Of a stretch of 64,000 nucleotides of DNA, positions 45,090 through 52,258 are shown piece after piece. Source of the DNA: Flavisolibacter nicotianae. Its GTDB lineage: Bacteria > Bacteroidota > Bacteroidia > Chitinophagales > Chitinophagaceae. A model generated the notes under the pieces. The model made no database searches. It was not told the DNA's origin and was given only the letters and a program-made list of their open reading frames with translations. Where the stretch lies: assembly GCF_003628535.1 (NCBI RefSeq), contig NZ_RBCI01000002.1, positions 620,001 to 684,000 of the forward strand. Direction: 5' to 3'. Both the position numbers and the translations under genes were made by a program. Positions within the stretch are counted from its first letter, which is position 1; each line of letters starts with the position of its first letter.

Positions 45090-46621
45090 ACGAAGAACAA
45101 CTCATAGAAGACCTTTTAAAAGAAGGCGAAAGCGATCAGCTTGAGTTTAAAGAAGTTGTTCGCAAAGATGATGTGGCTAAAGTGCTTTGTAGTTTTTTGA
45201 ACGGCAAAGGCGGTCGCATTTTAATTGGCATATCTGATAAGGGCAAAGTGATAGGCATATCAAACGCCGATAAGCATGTCGAGGAATTGAAATTATTTTT
45301 GGTTTCTGCTATCATACCCGAAGCGCCGATCAATATAGCCCTTGATCGTGCAGAGGACAAGGATATAATTACAATTAAAGTTTATGGTGGCTCAAAACAG
45401 CCTTATTTATTTGATGGAAGCATTTATTACCGAAAAGGTGCTTCGACAGTTAAAGCAACGTCCCAGCAAATTTCAGAACTGATACATGGTCGTCAAAAGG
45501 CTGAACAGCATTGGGAGAGAAAGCCAGCTATTGGAGTTGACCTTGATGATCTTGATAATAAACTGATACTTTCAACCATTAAAGAAAGCCTGGAAAATCA
45601 TAGAGGTAATTACAAAAGCAACGATGTGCTTGAATTTCTTACTCACTATGGTCTGTTTCAGAATGGCTCCTTTACCCATGCTTGCGTAGTGTTGTTTGCT
45701 AAAAATCCGGCGAGGTATGTTCCGCAGATAAGAGTGCGGCTTACTGAATATGCGGAAGGAAAGACAGATAGATCATTACTTCGTGATGAAGTATTGGAAG
45801 ATAACCTCTTTACCATCCAGGATAAGTTAGAGCGTTACATCAACAACCTGGGGGTGCGCAGCATTTTCGAAGAAAAGCAATGGAAGAGAGTTGATTTCAA
45901 GTTTCCGATAAAAGCATTGCAGGAGGGAGTAATAAATGCATTAATGCACAGGGATTATTCCAGTCCTTCCAGTGGCGTTTCAATTAGCGTCTATCCCGAC
46001 AGTTTTGTTATATCGAATAGTGGGCATTTACCTGATGACTTAAAAGTAAGTGAGTTAAAAAAGAGCCATCGTTCTCATCCTGTAAATCCGGATATAGCTC
46101 ATATAGTATTTCTCAGGGGTTTAATTGATAAGCTGGGCAGAGGCACAGTAAAGTTGGTAGAAGAATGTCGCAAAGAGGGCTTAAAAGACCCTATTTGGAA
46201 AGACACTATTGATGGAGTTACCCTAACGTTTCAGGGTCCAAGAGCCTTACCTAAAAAAGGTCGTGAAACTGATGGTGAAAGTGATGGTGTAAATGATGGT
46301 GTAAATGAGGCTGTAAATACGTTGATTAATGATGGTGTAAATGATGGTGTAATTGGGGAGGTAAATGATGGTGTAAAGAAAGAGATTATTAAAGTAATTC
46401 GTATCATAAGGGATAACGAGGGACTTAAAGCTCTTGATATTGCTACCAAGAGGGGTAAGTCAAAACCCACGATAGAACGTTATTTAAAACTGGCTAAAGA
46501 CTTGGAAATCATAGAATTTAAAGGAGCCCCTAAGAAGGGGGGTTATTTTCTTACGAGGAAGATTACAGATAGGCTTCAAGGACAGGGATCACTTAATGAT
46601 GGTGCAAATCATACAAAATGA
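45086..46621 (+). CDS. AlbA_2/Schlafen-type ATP-binding protein with NDGV repeat tail
   Basis: A 511-residue protein. The N-terminal Schlafen AlbA_2 domain is ESDQLEFKEVVRKDDVAKVLCSFLNGKGGRILIGI. A HATPase_c_4-type region follows (about 250-385: ALQEGVINALMHRDYSSPSSGVSISVYPD; FLRGLIDKLGRGTVKLVEEC). Residues ~392-432 are a repetitive linker of NDGV units, and a winged-helix-like C-terminus follows (ALDIATKRGKSKPTIERYLKLAKDLEIIEFKG). Such proteins are common transcription regulators and are also found in defence loci. It sits between DUF4062 and hsdM in an RM operon. Confidence 0.85.
   Translation: MNEEQLIEDLLKEGESDQLEFKEVVRKDDVAKVLCSFLNGKGGRILIGISDKGKVIGISNADKHVEELKLFLVSAIIPEAPINIALDRAEDKDIITIKVYGGSKQPYLFDGSIYYRKGASTVKATSQQISELIHGRQKAEQHWERKPAIGVDLDDLDNKLILSTIKESLENHRGNYKSNDVLEFLTHYGLFQNGSFTHACVVLFAKNPARYVPQIRVRLTEYAEGKTDRSLLRDEVLEDNLFTIQDKLERYINNLGVRSIFEEKQWKRVDFKFPIKALQEGVINALMHRDYSSPSSGVSISVYPDSFVISNSGHLPDDLKVSELKKSHRSHPVNPDIAHIVFLRGLIDKLGRGTVKLVEECRKEGLKDPIWKDTIDGVTLTFQGPRALPKKGRETDGESDGVNDGVNEAVNTLINDGVNDGVIGEVNDGVKKEIIKVIRIIRDNEGLKALDIATKRGKSKPTIERYLKLAKDLEIIEFKGAPKKGGYFLTRKITDRLQGQGSLNDGANHTK
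46276..46380 (+). repeat. 12-bp tandem repeats encoding NDGV units
   Basis: Degenerate copies of GATGGTGTAAAT recur through this coding stretch of the AlbA_2 gene. Because the unit is 12 bp, changes in copy number keep the reading frame and would lengthen or shorten a linker. Similar words continue past the stop codon (46597-46740). Confidence 0.8.
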
Positions 46622-46842
46622 TGGTGTAAATGGTCAAGTGCCCGATAAAGTGCCCGACATAATGCCCTTTAACCTGCCTGATAAAGGAAGGAATGATGGT
46701 GTAAGATGATGTAAATGATGGAGTAAATTACCGGATATTGCCGGAGAAGATACACAGGTAGAGAAAGTGCCTTTAAAATCAGCACTTAAACCCTCAGATA
46801 ACATTGCCGGATATTACCGGATAAAATAAATAGACAAAGAAA
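46622..46842 (+). other. Intergenic tract holding out-of-frame continuation of the NDGV repeat
   Basis: After the AlbA_2 stop, another frame reads IIQNDGVNGQVPDKVPDI then MPFNLPDKGRNDGVR and stops. This is in keeping with a lost or frameshifted longer C-terminus. It is followed by repeated TTGCCGGATATTACCGG-like words (46730-46825) immediately before hsdM. No separate gene is visible. Confidence 0.6.
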
Positions 46843-48345
46843 ATGAGTAAAGAAATCAATAACACGTCAAGTATCATCAGCAAGGTTTGGAGCTTCTGTA
46901 CCATACTAAAAGATGATGGTGTAAGCTATGGTGATTATCTGGAGCAATTAACCTACCTGTTGTTTCTGAAGATGGCGGACGAGTTCAGTAAACCACCATA
47001 TAACCGAACCATCCCAATTCCTGCAGAATACAATTGGGAAAGCCTTAGTTCCAGGAGAGGGGCAGATTTAGAACTTCATTATACCACGCTATTGCGGGAG
47101 TTAGGGCAAAAGAAAGGCATTCTTGGTCAGATATTTACCAAAAGCCAGAATAAGATACAGGATCCGGCAAAGCTGTACAAGTTGATTGATATGATCAATA
47201 AAGAACAGTGGAGTACCATGGGTGCTGATGTGAAAGGGAAAATCTATGAAGGGCTTTTAGAGAAGAATGCAGAAGACACAAAAAGCGGGGCAGGTCAATA
47301 CTTTACACCAAGAGCTTTGATTAGAGTCATGGTCGAGTGTTTAAGACCGGAGCCGAAAAAGACCATTGCTGACCCGGCTTGTGGCACCGGAGGTTTCTTT
47401 TTAGCAGCTTATGATTACATAGCCAAACAGGATTTAGACACAGATCAGAAGAAATTTTTGAAGCATAGCACTTTCTTCGGCAACGAGATTGTTGCCGGCA
47501 CAAGGAGATTATGTTTGATGAATATGTTCCTACACAACATAGGTGATATAGACAGTGAGAACTTTATTTCACCTGCAGATGCTTTGGTAGCCGACAGTGG
47601 TTTGAGAGTGGACTATGTGTTAGCCAATCCACCTTTCGGTAAAAAAAGCAGCATGACCTTCACTAACGATGAAGGAGAACAAGACACGGAAGATTTAACC
47701 TATAACCGCCAGGACTTTTGGGTAACTACCAGTAACAAGCAATTAAACTTTTTACAGCACATAAGAACGATGCTGAAGTCAACAGGTAGAGCAGCAGTTG
47801 TTTTGCCCGACAATGTTTTGTTTGAAGGAGGCGCAGGTGAAACCATTCGTAAGAAACTATTAGAAACGACCGATTTACATACTATCCTTCGCCTACCAAC
47901 AGGCATATTCTATAAGCCGGGTGTAAAAGCAAATGTGCTTTTCTTCGATAACAAGCCAGCCAACAAAACGGCATGGACAAAGGAAATATGGTTTTACGAC
48001 TTTAGGACCAACATTCATTTTACACTGAAGAAAAACCCAATGCAGTTGGAAGACTTGCGTGACTTTATCAATTGTTACAACCCAACCAACAGGCACAGTA
48101 GAAAAGAAACGTACAATGCACAGACGAACACCGAAGGAAGATGGAGAAAGTTTACTTATGATGAAATAATCAGCAGAGACAAAACCAGTTTGGATATTAC
48201 TTGGATAAAGGATAAGTCCTTAGCCGATTTAGACAACCTTCCAGACCCCGATGTTTTAGCAGGAGATATAATTGAAAATCTGGAAGCGGGCTTGGAAAGT
48301 TTTAGAGAAATAATGCTAACTATAAATGGGAAAGAAATTAACTAA
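46843..48345 (+). CDS. hsdM: Type I restriction enzyme, methyltransferase subunit
   Basis: A 500-residue N6-adenine methylase. The HsdM N-terminal helical domain is followed by the SAM motif TIADPACGTGGFFLAAYDY (about residues 177-195) and the catalytic NPPF in VLANPPFGKKS. FTPRALIRVMVECL precedes them as usual. With two copies per HsdS it modifies host DNA. In this locus it comes last, after R, S, DUF4062 and AlbA_2, with 221 bp upstream that could hold its own promoter. Confidence 0.95.
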   Translation: MSKEINNTSSIISKVWSFCTILKDDGVSYGDYLEQLTYLLFLKMADEFSKPPYNRTIPIPAEYNWESLSSRRGADLELHYTTLLRELGQKKGILGQIFTKSQNKIQDPAKLYKLIDMINKEQWSTMGADVKGKIYEGLLEKNAEDTKSGAGQYFTPRALIRVMVECLRPEPKKTIADPACGTGGFFLAAYDYIAKQDLDTDQKKFLKHSTFFGNEIVAGTRRLCLMNMFLHNIGDIDSENFISPADALVADSGLRVDYVLANPPFGKKSSMTFTNDEGEQDTEDLTYNRQDFWVTTSNKQLNFLQHIRTMLKSTGRAAVVLPDNVLFEGGAGETIRKKLLETTDLHTILRLPTGIFYKPGVKANVLFFDNKPANKTAWTKEIWFYDFRTNIHFTLKKNPMQLEDLRDFINCYNPTNRHSRKETYNAQTNTEGRWRKFTYDEIISRDKTSLDITWIKDKSLADLDNLPDPDVLAGDIIENLEAGLESFREIMLTINGKEIN

Positions 48346-48471
48346 GCACATAAAAGAATAATTGTTCTATACATGTCACAATAAGAGTGGCTCGGTAAAA
48401 TAAAGGGTGAATGGGTAGTTATGACATCCAATGGTTCGAGTATCATTTTCATTAACAGTTTATCCCTAATG

Positions 48472-49362
48472 CTATTTGCTATAACCGTTGACAATAACTA
48501 TTGTTCTGGATTTTTTCAGCTCTCCAAAAGGAAAGAATAGAACAAAGGCGTTATAACCATTATTGAAAAACTGATAGGTAAATTTTACAGTTCCATTTTT
48601 TGTAGTAAGATCAATCAAACCATCTTTTATAAACTTACGGCCGTGGCAATAGTGCTGAACAAACTCCCAATTATGTTCCAATGTTGGTGGGAAAATAATT
48701 TCGCCAAAAGCCTCGGCAAAGGACTGTGATGTCAAAAAGTTCCGGATCCCGCAATGTGGTTTATCGGTTTTGATGGGTTTCTCGAGGATAAGCAACGCAC
48801 ACCTGTTCTTTGAACAATCAATATATCTTCTAAGCGAGGCGTGTATGGAAGCACCAAAATGTTTGGCTAGATGCATTGCCGAGTCAATGCTTAAATTGAG
48901 TTTGTTTAATTCGGAAATGAAACGATCATGTTGGAAAAGAGTAATGGATGCAAAGTAGTTTGCTTCGGCCTCAAATTCTTCATTGGCCTCCGGGCTTAAG
49001 GTGTGTTCATCATCGCCCAGGATGTCATTGATTTCTCTTTGCCAAGGGAGGATACCATGGGCTGTTTCATGTAGCTTAACGAAATTTTTGCGGTTGAAAC
49101 CTTGGGAAAGATCCAGATAGATGGTTTTTTGTCTTCGATCAAATATGCCGCGAACTTTTGACAAGGCTCTTTTTAAAACACTGTTGGCTTTGTCGATAAA
49201 GCTGGGATGAATTTTTGAAACATCGAGATCCTTTCTTACGATAAGTTCTGAATAGGCAACAATTTTATCAACCGGCGTTGGGAATATGTCAAGGCTTTTG
49301 CTGTTTTTCAAAACATCGAGAGAAATTTTCTCGATGTCATTTTTTGCATGGAGGTCAACCAT
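48472..49362 (-). CDS. ImmA/IrrE-type metallopeptidase domain protein
   Basis: A 296-residue protein with the zinc-protease motif HETAH (residues 98-102, KLHETAHGILPWQ) and the downstream ANYFAS Glu-containing helix, typical of ImmA/IrrE peptidases that cleave or inactivate a partner repressor. A C-terminal domain of about 110 residues follows, possibly a sensor. Its start overlaps the 3' end of the upstream HTH gene by 8 bp, so the two form a repressor-protease pair. In mobile elements such pairs de-repress after DNA damage or another stress. Confidence 0.88.
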   Translation of the reverse strand: MVDLHAKNDIEKISLDVLKNSKSLDIFPTPVDKIVAYSELIVRKDLDVSKIHPSFIDKANSVLKRALSKVRGIFDRRQKTIYLDLSQGFNRKNFVKLHETAHGILPWQREINDILGDDEHTLSPEANEEFEAEANYFASITLFQHDRFISELNKLNLSIDSAMHLAKHFGASIHASLRRYIDCSKNRCALLILEKPIKTDKPHCGIRNFLTSQSFAEAFGEIIFPPTLEHNWEFVQHYCHGRKFIKDGLIDLTTKNGTVKFTYQFFNNGYNAFVLFFPFGELKKSRTIVIVNGYSK

Positions 49363-49690
49363 TTTGCTGACGGAGTACCTTTAGGTAGGTTAAGAGTGCC
49401 CGTTCCTCCTCCGCAGAAAGCTGTTGCGCTGACAAAGCAGCGTTATTAAACAGCTTATTTTTTGCGTCCTGCGATTCCTGAATTATACCTGCCGCTGCTA
49501 ACAGATTATTCAGCTCCACATTGTAAATGCTTGCCAGCTTGTAAAGAATATTTGCCGAAGGCTTTTTGATCTTGTTGTTTTCTAGCTGACTTAAATAGGC
49601 ATTTGAAATCCCGGTAGCTTCCTCAACCTGTCTTAGAGTAAGCGACATCAGTTCACGGGAATCTTTCAGTGTTTGTCCCAGTGATCTCAT
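49355..49690 (-). CDS. XRE-family HTH repressor partner of the ImmA-like protease
   Basis: A 111-residue DNA-binding protein with a Cro/CI-type domain (TLRQVEEATGISNAYLSQLENNKIKKPS, about residues 17-44) and a Leu-rich C-terminal helix that may dimerise. It overlaps the ImmA gene. Its own promoter faces the divergent small gene across about 140 bp, the natural place for an operator. It likely represses one or both of these units. Confidence 0.88.
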   Translation of the reverse strand: MRSLGQTLKDSRELMSLTLRQVEEATGISNAYLSQLENNKIKKPSANILYKLASIYNVELNNLLAAAGIIQESQDAKNKLFNNAALSAQQLSAEEERALLTYLKVLRQQNG

Positions 49691-49714
49691 GATGTATTGT
49701 TTGATTTGATTATA

Positions 49715-49745
49715 CGAAGATAAGGGAAATTGCTAAATAAAACAA
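49715..49745 (-). promoter_or_regulatory. Promoter for the HTH/ImmA pair
   Basis: On the minus strand TTG (49745-49743), 20-nt spacer, TATCTTCG (49722-49715), close to the Bacteroidota consensus, 25 bp ahead of the HTH start codon. Confidence 0.55.
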
Positions 49746-49782
49746 GCTTTTCTAAATTTTTGATAGATATTTTTAGAATTGC

Positions 49783-49813
49783 TTGATAGAATTAGATTTT
49801 TGTATTATCTTTG
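49783..49813 (+). promoter_or_regulatory. Promoter for the DUF2188 gene and possibly the Ubl cassette
   Basis: TTG (49783-49785), exact 20-nt spacer, TATCTTTG (49806-49813): a full match to the Bacteroidota promoter. The next ATG is at 49832. It is back-to-back with the HTH promoter, only 37 bp away, so one regulator could control both. Confidence 0.7.
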
Positions 49814-49831
49814 TTTTTAAATAGCAGTAAC

Positions 49832-50062
49832 ATGAAAAAGACTCAACACGTAGTTAAGCACCAAGATGGCTGGGCTATAAAAGGCGCCGGCAACAGTAAG
49901 GCCACTAAAGTAACCCCTACCCAAGGAGAAGCTATAAAGGTGGCTGTGGGCATTGCAAAGAATCAACATTCAGAAGTGGTTATCCATGGAAGGGATGGAA
50001 AAATCCGTGACAAGGACAGTTACGGTAATGATCCAAAAACCATTAAAGACACCAAACATTAG
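49832..50062 (+). CDS. DUF2188-like small protein, 76 aa
   Basis: Basic, compact protein (MKKTQHVVKHQDGWAIKGAGNSKATKV ... VVIHGRDGKIRDKDSYGNDP). The HxxGWAVKxxG opening and the closing GRDGKIRxKDSYGNDP are the DUF2188 signature. The function is unknown; the fold is thought to be small and beta-rich. It has its own promoter and is the first gene toward the ubiquitin-like cassette. Confidence 0.82.
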   Translation: MKKTQHVVKHQDGWAIKGAGNSKATKVTPTQGEAIKVAVGIAKNQHSEVVIHGRDGKIRDKDSYGNDPKTIKDTKH

Positions 50063-50070
50063 CTGATAAA

Positions 50071-50268
50071 ATGAAAAAACCCAGTCAAACAGGTGGCACT
50101 GCTGATTGGGTTCAGGGAAAAAAGTTTGACCGACTTCCGCATTTGAGACTTATCACCTCAAATGTTTCCCTCTTGTTTTGCGAATGTAATCTGTATTTAT
50201 TAATTGAGCAAACAAGATTGTGCCTGGGCTACAACCTTCCATTAGCCTTAAAGAAGCGTGAAGGATAA
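50071..50268 (+). CDS. Possible small ORF, 65 aa (doubtful)
   Basis: An ATG-started frame, MKKPSQTGGTADWVQGKKFD, lies between DUF2188 and the Ubl gene, 8 bp after the former. No family resemblance or clear domain is visible, and the second half has low-likelihood composition. It may be non-coding leader. Confidence 0.25.
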   Translation: MKKPSQTGGTADWVQGKKFDRLPHLRLITSNVSLLFCECNLYLLIEQTRLCLGYNLPLALKKREG

Positions 50269-50286
50269 ATCTTAAAAATATAAATC

Positions 50287-50574
50287 ATGAACACAGATTC
50301 AATTAACAAAATTCAAGACAAAGACAAAAATCACTCTAAGCAGACCACCATTATTGTAAATGGCAGAAACAAGACCTGGAATGAAAAGACTATCTCTTTT
50401 CAGCAGGTAGCAGAACTGGCCTTTGGTAAGTACGAAGACAATGGCGTAACAGCTTATACTGTGACTTACAAAAAAGGCGAGGGTAATAAACCTGAAGGCT
50501 CCATGGTTAAGGATGAAACAATTCATGTAAAAGATAAAATGATTTTCAATGTCACAGCAACTAATAAATCATAG
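50287..50574 (+). CDS. Ubiquitin-like protein, multiubiquitin-domain family
   Basis: A 95-residue protein with a single beta-grasp domain of the multiubiquitin type. The pattern TIIVNGRNKTWNEKTISF, VAELAFGKYEDNGVTAYTV, TYKKGEGNKPEGSMVKDE and IHVKDKMIFNVTATNKS matches that family's INGR...ISF...YTVTYxxG...VKxxMxFxVxxTNxS order. The first ~18 residues are a charged extension. It ends TNKS without a Gly-Gly. Its 3' end overlaps the E1-like gene by 26 bp, so the two are translated together. It is likely the modifier of a bacterial conjugation system. Confidence 0.87.
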   Translation: MNTDSINKIQDKDKNHSKQTTIIVNGRNKTWNEKTISFQQVAELAFGKYEDNGVTAYTVTYKKGEGNKPEGSMVKDETIHVKDKMIFNVTATNKS

Positions 50575-51727
50575 TCCTGATCTTAAGAAGCTCAGGGATG
50601 AAGGGTATGAGATTGAAATCCAGGGCGGACACTTAGTTGTCCGCCATATACCTTACGTGAACAGTACGAAACAGGTTTGTTTTGGTACGCTAGTGACAAA
50701 TCTTGATATGGTCAGTGTTACCAGAACCGCACGTCCGGGTACGCATGTTATTTATTTCCAAGGAGCGCATCCATGCAATAAAGACGGAAGTATATTGTCT
50801 GCTATACATCACCAGACGCATACACAATCAATAGGCCCAAACCTTGTTGTTCAACATTCATTTTCAAATAAACCCATAAAGGGTTATGCAGACTATTATG
50901 AAAAAGTGACCCGCTATGCTGAAATTATTTCGGCACCAGCCAAGGCCATTGACTGTAGCGTAACTGCACAAACGTTCAAAGCTGTGGTAGATACCGATGA
51001 ACACAGCGTTTTGAAATTTGTAGACACCAATTCTAGTCGCTCCAATTTATATGAGGTAATGAAAAAACTGCAGGGGCAGAAAATTGCTATTATTGGATTG
51101 GGCGGAACGGGCGCCTACATACTGGATGCCATTGCCAAAACACCTGTGCAGGAAATTCATTTGTTTGACGGTGATCTTTATTTGCTGCACAATGCGTTTC
51201 GTTCGCCCGGGGCGCCGACAAAGGAAGTGCTAGACAGACAAATGAAGAAGGTTCATTATTACCAGGAATTATATTCCAACTTCCACAAGAACATCATTGC
51301 ACATGATTACTACATGATAGAGGAACGGCTCCATGAATTGGAAGAGATGACTTATGTGTTTGTTGCCGTGGATAAAGGATCAGTGAAGGAACCTTGGTTA
51401 AAGTATTTTGTAGATAAAGGTCTTGCTTTTATTGATGTGGGTATGGGCATTCATAAGATTGATGATAAATTGATAGGTATTTTGCGAATTACCACTGCAA
51501 CGAAGGATAAAAACGATCATCTTGAACATCGCATTGCCTTAGCAGATGATGATGGAGATGAATATCAAAGCAACATCCAGATATCGGAACTGAATGCCCT
51601 GAATGGCTCATTGGCTGTTGTGAAATGGAAAAAGCTTTGTGGCTTCTATCAAGATCTCGAAGAGGAGCACCATACTACTTATTCTATTAACGTATCACAA
51701 CTACTCAATGAAGATAATGCAGCATAG
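50549..51727 (+). CDS. ThiF/E1-like adenylating enzyme with fused N-terminal (E2-like/DUF6791) domain
   Basis: A 392-residue protein. Residues ~10-145 form a domain (LVVRHIPYVNSTKQVCFGTL, HVIYFQGAHPCNKDG, GYADYYEKVTRYAEIISAPAKAID) resembling the DUF6791 domain that accompanies ThiF in these operons and has been suggested to be E2-like. Residues ~175-385 are the adenylating Rossmann domain: GLGGTG 183-188, DGD 207-209, Arg218 in NAFRSPG, and VD at 274-275. Only four Cys (44, 76, 136, 364) are present and no CxxC zinc pairs. It should activate the Ubl C-terminus with ATP and may transfer it onward within the same chain. Confidence 0.85.
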   Translation: MSQQLINHSPDLKKLRDEGYEIEIQGGHLVVRHIPYVNSTKQVCFGTLVTNLDMVSVTRTARPGTHVIYFQGAHPCNKDGSILSAIHHQTHTQSIGPNLVVQHSFSNKPIKGYADYYEKVTRYAEIISAPAKAIDCSVTAQTFKAVVDTDEHSVLKFVDTNSSRSNLYEVMKKLQGQKIAIIGLGGTGAYILDAIAKTPVQEIHLFDGDLYLLHNAFRSPGAPTKEVLDRQMKKVHYYQELYSNFHKNIIAHDYYMIEERLHELEEMTYVFVAVDKGSVKEPWLKYFVDKGLAFIDVGMGIHKIDDKLIGILRITTATKDKNDHLEHRIALADDDGDEYQSNIQISELNALNGSLAVVKWKKLCGFYQDLEEEHHTTYSINVSQLLNEDNAA

Positions 51728-52070
51728 GTTTGTAGACAGCATTCCGGAACAGCTAGACGAAGGTGTCTTATACATTTCATTGACTTATTCCACAGTCATA
51801 CACAAATGTGTGTGTGGCTGCGGCAATGAAGTAGTCACTCCCCTTTCGCCAACAGATTGGGAATTGACATTCAATGGCGAAACAGTATCGTTATATCCTT
51901 CCATTGGCAACTGGGGCTTTGAATGCCAATCGCATTATTTTATTACAAGAAATAAAATAAAGCATGCTTTAAAATGGAGTGACAAGCAAATTGAAAGAGG
52001 AAGAAAAGCGGAACAAGCTGAGAAGAAAAAGTATTTTAGCAAGAGAAAACGAAAACGTAGGAAAGAATGA
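51717..52070 (+). CDS. DUF6527-like Cys/His protein of the Ubl cassette
   Basis: A 117-residue protein, MQHRFVDSIPEQLDEGVLYIS, with CVCGCGNEVVTPLSPTDW and SIGNWGFECQSHYF. C31, C33, C35, C70 and H73 are candidate zinc ligands, and the pattern matches DUF6527 proteins known from ubiquitin-like operons. The Arg/Lys-rich tail (FSKRKRKRRKE) may contact nucleic acid or acidic partners. It overlaps the E1-like gene by 11 bp (starts possible at 51708 or 51717). Its biochemical role is not established; a link to conjugation or deconjugation is inference. Confidence 0.82.
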   Translation: MQHRFVDSIPEQLDEGVLYISLTYSTVIHKCVCGCGNEVVTPLSPTDWELTFNGETVSLYPSIGNWGFECQSHYFITRNKIKHALKWSDKQIERGRKAEQAEKKKYFSKRKRKRRKE

Positions 52071-52123
52071 ATTAGATCCTGTAAGCAAGCACCGAATCCC
52101 CGGCTGACTTTTAATAATGGAAG

Positions 52124-52162
52124 AGTGGAAGGAAATACATTTAATTATTCTTCCACTTTTTT
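52124..52162 (+). terminator. Terminator after the Ubl cassette
   Basis: AGTGGAAG (52124-52131) pairs with CTTCCACT (52150-52157) and is followed by T residues. It separates the Ubl cassette from the AAA/S8 pair, which has its own promoter just downstream. Confidence 0.7.
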
Positions 52163-52175
52163 ATATCGGTAATTA

Positions 52176-52204
52176 TTGTTTTACAATAGTTTAAATTACT
52201 TTTG
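52176..52204 (+). promoter_or_regulatory. Promoter for the AAA/S8 pair
   Basis: TTG (52176-52178), 18-nt spacer, TACTTTTG (52197-52204). It overlaps a potential TTG start at 52202, which argues that translation begins at the ATG at 52259 instead. Confidence 0.55.
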
Positions 52205-52258
52205 GAAGAGAAATCAGTATTTTTCACTTCATTTCTTCCACCTGACAAAAATGATTTA

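Noticed and set aside
46276-46380. CRISPR-like array
   Set aside because: The repeats are 12-bp coding units without unique spacers and no cas genes are nearby.
52202-52258. Earlier TTG start for the AAA ATPase
   Set aside because: It lies inside the apparent -7 box TACTTTTG, so it would be upstream of the transcript start; the ATG at 52259 is better.
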